A stretch of DNA of 64,000 nt from Mytilus galloprovincialis. Lineage: Eukaryota > Mollusca > Bivalvia > Mytilida > Mytilidae. The notes under the pieces are model-generated. The model was not told where the DNA came from. It worked only from the letters and a program-made list of their open reading frames with translations, and did no database searches. The position numbers and the translations under genes were made by a program. Shown here piece by piece: positions 1-12,175 of this stretch (positions within the stretch are counted from its first letter, which is position 1; every line of letters starts with the position of its first letter). The stretch lies in NCBI RefSeq assembly GCF_965363235.1, contig NC_134847.1:50220805-50284804 (forward strand). The letters run 5' to 3'.

Positions 1-540
1 CTTACCTCAATTCCTAACTTTTTAAATATTGTCTATAAAAGACTTAACAGCATTCAAAGTTATAAATTCGAAATATAAGGTTGAATACTAGTCTTACCTT
101 GTCTTGAGTAACCAGTTGTTATATGGATGTTGATGAAAAACGCCTTGGTTCATCAGGATTTCTTTTTTATACTTAGTATATCATTTCATTTGTGGTTTTT
201 ATTTACTGTTGACAAACAAAGAGGGATTTATGACAAAACCACAAATGATGATTTTTTTTGGTAGAATTTACATCACATTTCACTTATGCATCAGCAAATA
301 TTTTTTATTTGTATATACATAAAGTAATCAGTACCCAAGTATTACCTTTTCCAAAAAAGCTTGATCGACTTTTGAATCTGTTAGCTGTGAACAGAAGTGC
401 GCTTCTAGACATAGTGTTAGTTCTGTTAAAGATGTAGGGTTTCAGTTCAGTCCGAATTCTACTTCGTCAAAATTATACCCCTCTTCCCTTATTATGCCAC
501 TTCATTTTTCACTCGTAAAAATGGTTTCCATTGCAGGGAT
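1..540. other. No feature recognised
   Basis: AT-rich sequence without a long reading frame, a recognisable repeat or an RNA gene on either strand. Confidence 0.5.
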
Positions 541-561
541 TATATAAAAAACAAACTGGGG

Positions 562-872
562 TATGATTGCCAATGAAACAACTCTCCACAAGAGACCAGA
601 ATGACACAGAATTTAATAATTATACGTCACCGTACGCCCCCTTCACCAATGAGCAAAGCCATAGTCGGCTATAAAACGCACCGACATGACAATCTGAAAC
701 ATTTCAAACGAGAAAACTAACGGCCTATTTTATGTAAAAAAAAATGAACGAGAAACATATATGTAACACATAAACAAACGGCAATCACTGAATTACAGAC
801 TCCTGACTTGAGACAGGTAATAACATAGACAATCTGGAGGGGTTAATCATGTTAGCGGGATACAACCCTCCC
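562..872 (+). repeat. Dispersed repeat, family A
   Basis: The sequence from GTATGATTGCCAATGAAACA to the CAACCCTCCC segment recurs, diverged, at 12440-12720 and 40150-40450 on + and at 22200-22555 on -, with shorter fragments elsewhere. No coding capacity or terminal repeats were seen. It is an interspersed noncoding repeat of unknown class. Confidence 0.75.
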
Positions 873-1083
873 AATGACGCCTATTTAGCTAGTGAAGACC
901 AATACATTTATAGGCCTTTAGTCAACTTAAAACTTTTCTCTGACCGGTTGTCGGGGAGAATTGTTCAAGATTTTCAGAGGTTGAAGACTAATAATGTTTT
1001 ATGAATTTATTTCAATCTTAATCATAAATTTCTTCGTCTGTTGAAACCTTTAAGTTTTTTTCACAGTACAGTTTTCTTTTTAT

Positions 1084-1227
1084 AAAGGGACGCAACACCA
1101 CTACTAACCGTGTATGAAATAAACCCCGACTCCCTTCTAACCTAATATGGAATATAAAGGAACGTAACACCACTACTAACCGTGTATGAAATGAGCCCCG
1201 CCTCCCTACTAACCTAATATGAAATAT
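1084..1227. repeat. 72-bp tandem duplication
   Basis: Two adjacent copies, starting at 1084 and 1156, share the segment CACCACTACTAACCGTGTAT and the following CCCCG..CTAACCTAATATG block, with a handful of substitutions between them. Confidence 0.85.
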
Positions 1228-2600
1228 ACACGGTCTCCACGCGGACGCTTTTAACCAATCATATTCCTAGAAATGTATAGGAGGTGAGATAAAAAGAAAT
1301 ACAGGTACCACTGTATTATTCCAACTATTTTATTTATTTAAATTAAGTCATTATATTACTACTACAAATGTTTAATATATGTTTTTATTATTTACAACGA
1401 TAGGTCTTATATTAATTTTCTGGAATTTATATTAAAAAAAAGGTAATAAGTTGACTTCTAAAAACAAAACAAAACAAAATCTAAATAATTTTATCAAAAA
1501 AAGAAAAACTCAATTGCATCGATATTTTTACGGTGTTAAAGACATAAGAAACGAGTGACCGGTGAAAAATAATGTTCTTCCAATTCTTCAACCAACGCAT
1601 ACAAACATCATAAACTTAGTCTTCTGTGCACGAATTTATCATTTTTTTCGTGTAAATTTCGTATAATCGTCAATTTTTTTTTCAATCGGTCAGTGTTGTT
1701 GTGAAAATATGGCAGGTAATTTAAGTTCGTGTTTTGAAGCCGAAGTTTAACGATTGTCACCTGTTTGTCAACAATCGACAGAAAATCAACATAAAGGCAT
1801 GGAAATTGAGCACGTGTTTTACATGTAAATTCAGATAATATTTTATTTTAAGGACATCCATGCGTATTGTGATCACCGGATTTTTACGAGATGGGTCACA
1901 CTGAGGTCACTTTGCATACGGAAAATATGTCGGGGGAATTGCTTCCTGGAAGAAAGCAATTAAAATAAAGTAAACTTCTTCTAAATATAAATAAATTAAA
2001 GAATTTTCTTCAGAAAAAAGTATATGTACATAAGTTTTATAATGAAAACTATCCATTGAGTTATAAAAAAACATATGCATTATTTTATTTTTTTTTTATT
2101 TAAGGTTTCTTATGACTTTAAGAACCGTTTGAAATAGATTGATGAACGGATGCTTAATTTATCAAAGTGCAATACACCTCACCATTTTATTTGATATTGT
2201 ATTGATGAACGAAATTACTTTTCATTGTTGATACCAGGCTTAAAATGTTGTACGTCTGACGCACTAAATAGAAATATGAAGATGTGTATATGAGACGACT
2301 CTTGATCCAACTAACAAAGTGTAAAAAGTTAACCCGTATATGTCAAAGTACGGTCTTCAACACAGTTCATATAGATCATATAGACTTATCAGTGATGCAC
2401 GCATCAAAAGCTAAAAATGCCAAAGTAAGTACGAAACTGAAGAGCATTGCGATTCAAATTCCAAAATTTTAAACATATATGATGTAAATTGCTTAACGTT
2501 TCTTCGCAAGCAAACGAACAAGCTCAAAGGAAATCAATAAAGAATGTTTAAAAAAATATATTTTAATTGATTGATTACTTAAGCTTATTTTTGACGCACT
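1228..2600. other. No gene recognised
   Basis: AT-rich, with only short frames (for example 62 codons at 2284-2472) that show no domain, signal peptide or splice context. Nothing is supported here. Confidence 0.5.
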
Positions 2601-2683
2601 TGTCTATAAAGGTGGTTTTTTATATTGTACAAGGAAGCCGTGTTCTAAGAGAACAATCGACTTTTCTTTTACCAACGTCTTTA

Positions 2684-2815
2684 AAAGAGGGACGAAAGAT
2701 ACCAAAGGGACAGTCAAACTCATAAACCTAAAACAAACTGACAACGCCATGGCTAAAAATGAAAAAAGACAAACAGAAAAACAATAGTACACATGACACA
2801 GCATAAAAAACTAAA
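2684..2815 (-). mobile_element. 3' tail fragment of a reverse-transcriptase element
   Basis: It matches the noncoding 3' part of the element at 61427-63000, including the segment that reads GCCATGGCGTTGTCAGTTTG on the minus strand. Only the 3' end is present, as expected for a 5'-truncated retroelement copy. Confidence 0.7.
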
Positions 2816-2861
2816 GAATAAATTATGTTTCAAAAGTAAAATCAGAGAAAAATGCTAAACT

Positions 2862-3090
2862 CTGAGAAAAATTTAAACCAGAAAGTCCTTAATCAAATGG
2901 TAAAATATAAAGCTCAAACGCATCAAAGGAATGGGTGACAACTGTCATATTCCTGACTTGGCACAGTCATTTATGTAGAACATGAGGGAGTAAACCTTGT
3001 TTTGTAGCTAGCTAAACCTCTCACTTGGATGACAGTCGCTTCAGATTCCATTTTATTTGCAACGTTGTGTGAACAATAACAAAAAACCAG
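2862..3090 (+). repeat. Dispersed repeat, family B
   Basis: Contains the family's landmarks: a CAGAAAGTCC start, GACAACTGTCATATTCCTGA and TAGCTAGCTAAACCTCTCAC. Other copies lie at 20150-20400, 35425-35760, 61030-61230 and 63125-63310. Confidence 0.75.
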
Positions 3091-3633
3091 ACATGGTAGG
3101 TAAACATGTCAAACAAATTGGGTACCTCATTGTAGATTTATTCGTTTCAAAAACAAATATTCCCCATTTAACCAATACGATAATTTCCAGGACAGATTTA
3201 TACCAGTATAACTTTTAGCAAAGGTCAACAAATGTTCATAATTTCCCCAAACTTTATTACAAATTTGTTTTAAACAATAAGACAAATGAAGTAACTCAAT
3301 GTATCTGGTACTCAAGGATATTTAAAACGTTGGAATTCGACCTTAATTGATCTTCTTATGACGGACCCTTGTCACATGGAAACATAAACATAACACAACT
3401 AATAATTCAGGTATATATACTACAGCTGTACTATTTGCACAGTCAAATTGCATTGACCGTATATCGCCTTGTTTATGACGTTGATAATGCATTTCCATAG
3501 AGGTTTATCTATTACGTCAATAAGACATACATGTTCGCGGAAATATTTTACGTCGTCCGCTTCAGATTAAAAATTATGTTTTTTTCCCTACATATTCCTT
3601 TCAGAACAGTTGAAAGAGTTGCAGTATATAAAT

Positions 3634-3776
3634 AATAACCATACCTTGTCTCGGAATATAAATGTTATTTGTACTCGACTCGAAACATGTAAAAATGCAC
3701 GGCACAGCCTTGCTTTCTTCCTGTTTCTAAGCCTTGTATAAATAACATTTATATTTCGAGACAACGTACGGTTATT
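3634..3776. repeat. Small inverted-repeat element
   Basis: Positions 3634-3670 and 3740-3776 are inverted copies of one another, 37 bp with about four mismatches, around a 69-bp loop. The size suits a MITE or foldback relic. No target-site duplication was recognised. Confidence 0.75.
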
Positions 3777-3984
3777 CTCTATAAAAGATGTGGATGAGAA
3801 ACTATCGCCGAGGTGAGCGATGCGAAATATATTGGGACCTTTTAATGGAGAAAATAATATTTTTTCGGACACTTTCCCTGTCTGCAGGTGTACTCCCCAA
3901 GAATCCGACAGTGGCTCGATTTTTGTTTAATTTCAAAATAACGTAATGTTAGGGCCTTTGCAGTATGAGTTTAACTAATTTTTG

Positions 3985-4075
3985 AAGGCCGTATGGTAAC
4001 CCGTAGTTGTTGATTTCTGTGAAATGTGGTATCTTGTGAAGAGCTGTTTCATTGAGAATCATACCACATCTTCTT
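3985..4075 (-). repeat. Fragment of family A
   Basis: Reads on + as GGCCGTATGGTAACCCGTAG followed by the ATCATACCACATCTTC end that marks the start of family A in reverse orientation. Confidence 0.6.
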
Positions 4076-4116
4076 ATTTACATATTGGGTTGCAACCTAA
4101 TTTGCAGATGCTAAAT

Positions 4117-4385
4117 GAAAGAAGATACAAGAGGAACAGCCAAACTCATAAATCGAAAAAAAAACTGACAGCACCGTGGTTAAAAATGAAAAAGACAAAC
4201 AGACAAATAAAATTACACAAAAAACAACATAACAAACTAAAGACAGCAATGCGTACCCCACCAAAAACCGGGGGTGATCTCAGGTGCCCCGGAAAGGTAA
4301 GCAGATTGTGCTCCACGTTTGGCACCCGTCGTGTTGCTCGTCTTATTGCAAACCCAGTAAATAGTTTAATTCGAAAGAAATCATA
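4117..4385 (-). mobile_element. 3' tail fragment of a reverse-transcriptase element
   Basis: Diverged copy of the same 3' noncoding region as 61427-61690. It is longer than the 2.7-kb fragment and includes the block that reads TTGGCACCCGTC on +. The 120-codon frame here is repeat, not a host gene. Confidence 0.7.
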
Positions 4386-4389
4386 GTGT

Positions 4390-5500
4390 AAACTAATTTA
4401 GGTATACGGTTACAGAAAATGGTATCCAAATGCTAAATCAAAGTATGGGATTACACACTTACTAGCTATATACAGGATGTATGTTGACGTACATGGAGAG
4501 AACTATATTATATCAATGTTGGATCACTTTGTTAAAGGTCAAGGTTGAACATAATACAGGAGTTTTTTACTACTAAGTAATTACAATATCGTGGTTGACA
4601 GTTTGTATTGGTGAATAAGAGTGAGGTCCGATAAGAAATGCACAACGCAGATTTTAAAATGTTTTGTTGAAATCAAGTGTTTTAAGATTAAATGTCTATT
4701 AGTAATATGTTTGATTAATTTCTGAGCATTTTCTTCAAATAATACAGAGTAAGTTTTATAAAGATAAATGATAATAAATTATTTGTTCGTAAAGAATGAT
4801 AGCAGTGGTTTGTTTCTAAATAGGACATTCGGGAAAATAATGTAGTTCTTTTATGTTGAAGAACATTTTGTGATTTTTGAAAAATCAATTTAATTAAATT
4901 GAAATATCAGATGTATCTAATTTTAAATTTATCACAAAATTATATTGTTTGTCAAATCCTCATGAAAATTTAAATAAACCCTCCTGTAGAACACATTGTT
5001 ATAGATTATCAGATGGTTCTATAACTTCATAACATAATTACTTTATCTGTCTATCGGTTTGATCAATTATTATATACATCGTACTTTTCTAAGGAACTAG
5101 TCATCAAAATGACTTTATATTTAATCAGAAGATCATCAATAATTAGTTTTGATATGTCATCACCATTATGCAGATCAGTCAGACATTTTTCTGCTTCCTC
5201 ATTATGAAATTTTTCAGAATGTTAGATGAAAACACAGTTAATGTGAAAGTACTTAAATTTCGTGGGTATCAATTTTCGTGGTTTAAGCAAAATTCACATG
5301 TTTTTGGGTTGTTTAATTCGTGGATTTTTTCGAATGAAAAATTGAAGCCATTAGATATGAAGGTTACAAATTGTCTGTATTGAAGTAAATTTCAAAAGTA
5401 AACACTTTCCCGTGTACTCGTACTGATCACACTAACTAACCCGAGATAGAGTAATCAACAGATTAAAGACATCAAAGGTGTTGATTATGCCATAAATATA
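4390..5500. other. No gene recognised
   Basis: AT-rich and unannotated. The 71-codon frame at 5168-5383 has no supporting feature. Confidence 0.45.
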
Positions 5501-5509
5501 TCGCCTAAA

Positions 5510-5951
5510 GGGGTAAATTCAGTAATTAAATATACGTCATCAGGGGCCGCCCATTTGGAGGAGAGCTTTCTGTATAAAACTGAAGTACAGTGCTCTTCTG
5601 ATTGGTAGATATATGTTTGTAATCAATATTTTTTTATCGATGGATAAAAACTAGAGATAAAAAATATAGGAAATAAATGTTGAATGTACTGATTATTTTA
5701 ACTACAGTTTTAAAATGTAATGGGGGTCAGTAAAGTGCGAATATACAGTGTTTGTAAACAAGGCCATGTGAATGTCCAAACATGCCGAATGACTCTATGT
5801 TTTTAATTTTTGCAAAAGATAGGGCTACGTTTGTACTGTCATGAATGATATATGAAAGATTTTAATTTCTAAAGGTAAATCAGGTATAAATTTAATTCAA
5901 GACAATGATTAGCATTAAAGTCAATGGGAGATTTTTTACTGAATTTACCCC
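5510..5951. mobile_element. MITE-like element with 16-bp terminal inverted repeats
   Basis: GGGGTAAATTCAGTAA at 5510-5525 is repeated as its exact reverse complement at 5936-5951. The 442-bp interval has no transposase frame. Both flanks are A-rich (AAA), so a short target duplication is possible but not provable. Confidence 0.6.
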
Positions 5952-6089
5952 AAAAAAGCCTTTGGAAAGTGTTTTTGTGGTCTTCATAGGGTATCATTTA
6001 AATTCCGTTTCATCTCCGCTTCGAGTAAGTGTTCTACTACTAATATATCAGTACTTCTAACTACCTCCCTTACTACTATCAAAGAACTG

Positions 6090-6810
6090 GTTATTAACTT
6101 TTGTAATAAAGCTTATGAAAATAATGGTATTAATTATTTTTGTAGTGTTAAAAATTCTTGAGAGGTTTTAGAAAAAAATACATACTTCTGATGGTCCTTA
6201 TAATTCTGTTGACAGTTATGATTTTTCTACTCTATACACTACTCTTCCATACTATCTTATAAAAAAAAATGTATTTGATAAAATGGTCTTTAGAAAAATC
6301 TCATTGTAATTTTATTTGCTGTAACTCGTTTAAAACTTTTTTCTGAATTTTCTGCTTGATAACATTTATGTACGTTTCGGCGATAACATGTATCGTCAGG
6401 TAATAGGTATTCCTGTGGGCACTAACTGTGCCCCTTAAATAACAGATTTATTTCTATATTGCTATGAATCTCAGTATATGACCAAACTCAGTAAAGACCC
6501 ATCATTGTAATATTTGATTCATACATTCAAAAATACCTACCGTTATCTGGATGATATTTTTTTCGTTGAATAACCCAGAGTTCTCTAAATATATTTCCGA
6601 AATTTACCCAAAAGAACTTACATTAACTAAATCTAACATAAACAGCAGCAGTTGTCCTTTTCTAGATTTAGACTTTTCAATTTCAAACGGGAAACTACAT
6701 ACTACAATTTACGACAAAAGAGACGATTTTTCATTTTCTATTGTTAATTTTCCCTTTTTTAGACTGCGATGTGGATCTTGTCTATATACCAGCTTTGTTT
6801 ATTTGGAATA
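6090..6810 (+). mobile_element. Reverse-transcriptase fossil, probably Penelope-like or other non-LTR
   Basis: Translations along + give pieces of a reverse transcriptase common in bivalves: an FSTLYTT-like start, a GIPVGTNCAPL palm motif and, at about 6660-6760, PFLDLDFSISNGKLHTTIYD followed by KRDD.FSFSIVNFPFF. The copy is clearly broken in several places and looks old. It is a different copy of the family found whole-length at 61427-63000. I am confident that it is an RT relic, less so of its exact class. Confidence 0.75.
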
Positions 6811-6907
6811 TCTTCTAATTTTCACTTCTTCATACTATATTTGTATCAACTTCAAGATTATTCTCCTTAAATCTGTACAGGGAGGTTTTAGCTAGCTCTA
6901 ATTGTAT

Positions 6908-6991
6908 AGGTATTATCTATACTACATATGCCTATACATAAAACAAGACAAACACAAATATCAATTTGTCGACAGCCCGCCGTATTTGATG
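6908..6991. repeat. Partial third copy of the 9.9-kb/7.4-kb direct repeat
   Basis: Nearly identical to 7467-7555 and to the matching part of 9679-10295, through the shared segment ATCAATTTGTCGACAGCCCG. It lies just beyond the retroelement's 3' side. Confidence 0.8.
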
Positions 6992-7146
6992 GACGCCGGA
7001 TGTAATTTTATTATAACACATACAATATTGTTTCAAACAACAAATAAGAAACATGTCGCAACTCCATGCTTCTATACACTCTCTCTTAAACTTTCCCCAA
7101 CATTTCCCTCACGGATAGTCGAGGCCGTCCAGGAAAAACCAATTTA

Positions 7147-7774
7147 TTTTTTTTAATGGAAACCTGTATCCGACAACAATGCACACGCCTATCTCAGGAA
7201 AAAAGTAGTCAGACCTTACCTTATATAACGAGAGAGATGACAAACAAACAATTTTGAACAAAAATAAAATACTTCAATATATATATATATATATACATTA
7301 TGACTTACGTTTAAGTCGTGCACGTACGAACGGCGGCTAGAAAGTGACACAAATCAAACATACCTACATACCCGGATCTAAATCAACCCCTCTGATGGGA
7401 CCATACGCATAATACCCATAACGTCAATACAATACTTTCCCGCTTTACTTCGAACCGCGAGAAAATATTAGTATTATCTTTACTACATAAGCCTATACAT
7501 AAAACAAGACAAACACAAATATCAATTTGTCGACAGCCCGCCGTATTTGATAGAAATTACACAAAGAACATGAAGAACGGGGGCCAGAATAAATTATAAG
7601 AGATAAACAAATATTATTAACCCAATTTCTTCGAAACCTGCAAACGTTTCTCTGTGGAGTCAACAATGTAACGATCTTTGCTAGAGTCTGACTTCCACTG
7701 CCGTGTTTTTTCAAACACCTCAAGTTTACGTTTGCATTTGCAGCAGCCGTTGCACCACTGGCTCTAAATGAATG
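7147..7774 (-). repeat. Direct repeat, 3'-side copy of the DIRS-like element
   Basis: About 628 bp, matching 9679-10295 nearly base for base from the poly-T tract to GGCTCTAAATGAATG, with a few small indels and a TA microsatellite in both copies. The recombinase-proximal half shows the end region of a DIRS-type tyrosine recombinase. Confidence 0.9.
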
Positions 7775-7819
7775 TAGGCCTATATTACAATTTGGTGAAA
7801 CTAATCTAATTCTACCTAA

Positions 7820-8560
7820 TTAAGCCTCCCTAGCCGCCGTATAGCTTAGCTTTTTATCTTTATCTATAAGTTTACAATTATTGCCTGATCTGCAAATCTG
7901 TCTGAATAAATATTTATTGGAGTCAAAATCGAAATTGGCTAATTCTAAATATCTTCTGAACATAACAAATGGACAAGCTATGGATAAACCTTTCGAAATG
8001 AGAATTTCGTTTCCTTGACGATACTGATCGGTTTTACTTTTGTTAATATACAAAATCAAATAATTGTCATGTATAACTACATCTTTAAATCTTAACGAAC
8101 TTATTTCATCATATCTTAGAAAACCAGAAAAACTTAGTAATATCATTGTCAAATCTCTAATAATGAGTAAATCATCTGAATCTTTAAAGTGCGTACATAG
8201 TTCGATTAGTATCTCTGCTGAAACCGGATCTTTTTTGTTGGCGGTTTTTGTTGTGGTTTTTTTGGAAGCTTCAACTATGGAAGTAACGGAAGAGTTTATA
8301 GTAGGATCTGGTAACCCACTCACTTCATGGGCCCATTTTATACCGTATAAAGCATTTGAAACGGGATGACTAGTAGATCCATTGTTCAATAAATTTGTCA
8401 AATATAAAGCAACGTGTACCGGTTGTGCAGGTAAAGCATCTTGTCCATGTTCCGTAATACATTTTTCTAACCTTCTAAAAGCGTAGAAATAAGACTTTAC
8501 TGTATTGTCACTTTTACTGTTCAATAACAACTCACACATCTTCGGATATAGACTATACAA
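7820..8560 (-). pseudogene. Tyrosine recombinase of the DIRS-like element
   Basis: The 246-codon frame has the layout of a DIRS-type tyrosine recombinase: an N-terminal helical SAM-like part (SDNTVKSYFYAFRRLEKCI), then a catalytic domain with SGFLRYDEISSLRFKDV, which holds the first catalytic arginine. The enzyme would integrate circular element DNA. It belongs to the retroelement fossil described here and is treated as broken. Confidence 0.75.
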
Positions 8561-8662
8561 CTGGCTTCCTGTTTCTACTCCACTATCCTCTATTGCGCCT
8601 TTTACATGACGATCTAAACTGATGCCTGTTAATAAAATAAAAATTATAAATATCTATGTTTT

Positions 8663-9712
8663 TTATTTAACATTTATAGCAACTAATCTGAATTTTAAAA
8701 ACTGCGAGGCAAATATACCGTTTTGACCCCTTCCTCGTTTTGTGAGACTCTCACCTTGAAAAAACCTGTAATCTCTTATGAAAGACTTAAACCGACATTC
8801 TTGGTCTACTAACATTGGCCAATAAGCGGCAGATGTCCACTCGGGAACAATCAAAGTATGACTACCTTTATCCTGTATCATTTTGTTAATTGTATGTGGG
8901 ACCAAACGAGGTGGTGGAACTAACCAATTATTGTCGCCATCCCATGACACAGAAAAAGCATTAATGCCTGATGTTCCTGTGCACCAGAATTTCGAATTGA
9001 ATTTGTTGCATTTTGCATTGTAATCTTGTGCAAATCGGTCAAAAGTATATGGACCCCATAACTTATTCAGATACGTAAACATCCAATCATCGATTTCCCA
9101 ATCATCAAAATCTGATTTCTTACTAAGACTGTCTGCTTTATCGTTATGCTCGCGTGGTATCCATACTAAATGTAGTTTGATCTTGTTATCTTGACAAATT
9201 TTATGAACAGACATAACGCTTCTGTGTAATTCTTTTTTCTTACTACCGACTTTCATAATGTGTGGTACATTTTTATTGTCTGTGTAAACTCTAATAGTCG
9301 CACCGTGCAATTTGATCACAAGATTCCTTAAAACCCTTTTTACTGATTCAAGTTCTCTCCATGTAGAGCTTTTTACTCTTTCAGTGGAAGACCAACTTCC
9401 GTATATCTCTATCGGTTCGTCCTCTGAACCTGTGGTCAAATAACCCCCGAAACCTGTTTCTGAAGCGTCACAAAAGACGTGAAAGTCTTGTACTTCATTG
9501 TATGTCAACTGACATAACTGAGATCCTATCTCATTTATTTTTTCTATCTTATCTAACCAAAACCTGCTTTCATTTACAGCTTCGAGACTAAACACTACGC
9601 TGGAATTCCAGCATTCTCTTGTAAGTATGCAATCATACATAAGTCTAGATCTTAAACGTGCAAGATCCCCTGAAATAGTTTTTTTTAAATGGAAACCTGT
9701 ATCCGACAACAA
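8663..9712 (-). pseudogene. RNase H region of the DIRS-like element
   Basis: The 349-codon frame contains VFCDASETGFGGYL, SSTWRELESVKRVL, RVYTDNKNV and HNDKADSLSK, which are the D-E-D-D pattern of a retroelement RNase H at roughly residues 80-200. The tail after residue 215 (WGPYTFDRFAQDYNAKCNKF) is the DIRS-type C-terminal extension. The frame begins inside the direct repeat at 9679-10295. No reverse-transcriptase palm precedes it, so the element is incomplete. Confidence 0.8.
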
Positions 9713-10295
9713 TGCACACGCCTATCTCAGGAAAAAAGTAGTAAGACCTTACCTTATATAACGAGAGAGATGACAAACAAACAATTTTGAACAAAAAAAA
9801 AATACTTCAAAATATATATATATACATTATGACTTACGTTTAAGTCATGCACGTACGAACGACGTCTAGAAAGTGACAAACAAATCAAACATACCTACAT
9901 ACCCGGATCTAAATCAACCCCTCTGTCGGACCATACGCATATTCCCCATAACGTCAATACAATATTTTCCCGCTTTACGTCGAACCGCGAGAAAATATTA
10001 GTATTATCTATACTACATATGCCTATACATAAAACAAGACAAACACAAATATCAATTTGTCGACAGCCCGCCGTATTTGATAGAAATTACACAAAGAACA
10101 GGGGCCAGAATAAATTATAAGAGATAAACAAATATTATAAACCCAATTTCTTCAAAACCTGCAAACGTTTCTCTGTGGAGTCAACAATGTAACGATCTTT
10201 GCTAGAGTCTGACTTCCACTGCCGTGTTTTTTTAAACACCTCTCGTTTACGTTTGCATTTGCAGCAGCCGTTGCACCACCGGCTCTAAATGAATG
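9679..10295 (-). repeat. Direct repeat, 5'-side copy of the DIRS-like element
   Basis: A 617-bp partner of 7147-7774, in the same orientation. The two copies bracket the recombinase and RNase H frames. Confidence 0.9.
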
Positions 10296-10479
10296 AAATG
10301 TTTGTTCCTAATATTTTATTAACTGTGCATTTGCATTCAGATATCGGAGATCAAATTTATTCGTTCATAGTTTGTTAATTAACGTTTTTTGATTGAGTTA
10401 ATCCTGCCAATTGATATTTTATCGTGTGTTTTTCTATGTTGTGATGTTATGATATTGTTTAAGAAAAAGGGAGAAGCTT

Positions 10480-10650
10480 TGGTACCATTTAAACGTTTAA
10501 TCTCGCTGCAAATGTTTGCACCTGTCCTAAATCAGGAATCTGATGTACAGTAGTAGTCCTTTGTTTATGTAATTTATACGTGTTTCTCGTTTCTCGTTTT
10601 TTATATAGATTGAACCGTTAGTTTTGCAGTTTGAAAGGTTTAATACTTTT
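10480..10650 (-). repeat. Fragment of family A
   Basis: Shows the reverse-orientation landmarks of family A: CCTGTCCTAAATCAGGAATC, then TTGTTTATGTAATTTATACG, then TTGCAGTTTGAAAGG. It is diverged. Confidence 0.55.
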
Positions 10651-10656
10651 TTAATA

Positions 10657-12016
10657 CCAGCCCAGTAGTCAGCACTTCGGTGTTGACATGAATATCAATT
10701 ATATGGTCATTTTTATAAATTTTCTGTACAAAACTTTGAATTTTTCGAAAAAACTAAGGATTTTCTTACCCCAGGAGTAGATTACCTTAGCCATATTTGG
10801 CACAACTTTTTGGAATTTTGGATCCTCAATGCTCTTCAACTTTGTATTTATTTGGCTTTTTAACTATTTTGATCTGAGCGTCACTGATGAGTCTTATGTA
10901 GACGAAACGCGCGTCTGGCGTAAAAAATTATAATCCTGGTACTTTTGATAACTATTTACACCACTGGGTCGATGCCACTGCTGGTGGACGTTTCGTCCCC
11001 GAGGGTATCACCAGCCCAGTAGTCAGCACTTCGGTGTTGAAATGAATATCAATTATATGGTCATTTTTATAAATTTTCTGTACAAAACTTTGAATTTTTC
11101 GAAAAAACTAAGGATTTTCTTACCCCAGGAGTAGATTACCTTAGCCATATTTGGCACAACTTTTTGGAATTTTGGATCCTCAATGCTCTTCAACTTTGTA
11201 TTTATTTGGCTTTTTAACTATTTTGATCTGAGCGTCACTGATGAGTCTTATGTAGACGAAACGCGCGTCTGGCGTAAAAAATTATAATCCTGGTACTTTT
11301 GATAACTATTTACACCACTGGGTCGATGCCACTGCTGGTGGACGTTTCGTCCCCGAGGGTATCACCAGCCCAGTAGTCAGCACTTCGGTGTTGACATGAA
11401 TATCAATTATATGGTCATTTTTATAAATTTTCTGTACAAAACTTTGAATTTTTCGAAAAAACTAAGGATTTTCTTACCCCAGGAGTAGATTACCTTAGCC
11501 ATATTTGGCACAACTTTTTGGAATTTTGGATCCTCAATGCTCTTCAACTTTGTATTTATTTGGCTTTTTAACTATTTTGATCTGAGCGTCACTGATGAGT
11601 CTTATGTAGACGAAACGCGCGTCTGGCGTAAAAAATTATAATCCTGGTACTTTTGATAACTATTTACACCACTGGGTCGATGCCACTGCTGGTGGACGTT
11701 TCGTCCCCGAGGGTATCACCAGCCCAGTAGTCAGCACTTCGGTGTTGACATGAATATCAATTATATGGTCATTTTTATAAATTTTCTGTACAAAACTTTG
11801 AATTTTTCGAAAAAACTAAGGATTTTCTTACCCCAGGAGTAGATTACCTTAGCCATATTTGGCACAACTTTTTGGAATTTTGGATCCTCAATGCTCTTCA
11901 ACTTTGTATTTATTTGGCTTTTTAACTATTTTGATCTGAGCGTCACTGATGAGTCTTATGTAGACGAAACGCGCGTCTGGCGTAAAAAATTATAATCCTG
12001 GTACTTTTGATAACTA
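10657..12016. repeat. 354-bp tandem array, 3.8 near-identical copies
   Basis: Unit starts CCAGCCCAGTAGTCAGCACT occur at 10657, 11011, 11365 and 11719, an exact 354-bp period. The fourth unit stops at about 12016. Reading the copies side by side I see one substitution (GTTGAA for GTTGAC, near 11040). Each unit has GACGAAACGCGCGTCTGGCG and an inverted GGACGTTTCGTCCCCGAGG. Diverged single units occur at 19.4, 22.1, 32.6, 38.5, 39.3 and 59.4 kb. Confidence 0.97.
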
Positions 12017-12034
12017 ATACAAGTAATTTTGAGG

Positions 12035-12175
12035 TCCTTATAGATTGTTGTTCGGTGTGAGCCAAGGCTCCGTGTTGAAGGCCGTACATTGACCTATAAT
12101 GGTTTACTTTTATAAATTGTTATTTGGATGGAGAGTTGTCTCATTGGCACTCACACCACATCTTCCTATATCTAT
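12035..12175 (-). repeat. Fragment of family A
   Basis: Contains GGCCGTACATTGACC and GGAGAGTTGTCTCATTGGCA, the reverse-orientation end of family A. The 65-codon frame overlapping it is not a gene. Confidence 0.7.

Larger units (their letters stand above)
6908..10295 (-). mobile_element. DIRS/Ngaro-like tyrosine-recombinase retroelement fossil
   Basis: Read on the minus strand, the element has a direct repeat (10295-9679), an RNase H-type frame, a tyrosine-recombinase frame, a second repeat copy (7774-7147) and a short third piece (6991-6908). RNase H next to a tyrosine recombinase is diagnostic of DIRS-order retrotransposons. One repeat on one side and two pieces on the other fits the split direct repeats of the PAT/Ngaro groups. 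No reverse-transcriptase core is visible. The element is broken, with large missing parts and more than one break. The repeats are still about 95% alike, so it is not ancient. Confidence 0.75.

Noticed and set aside
4024-4386. 120-codon frame
   Set aside because: It spans a family A fragment and the tail of a retroelement that recurs elsewhere in the window.
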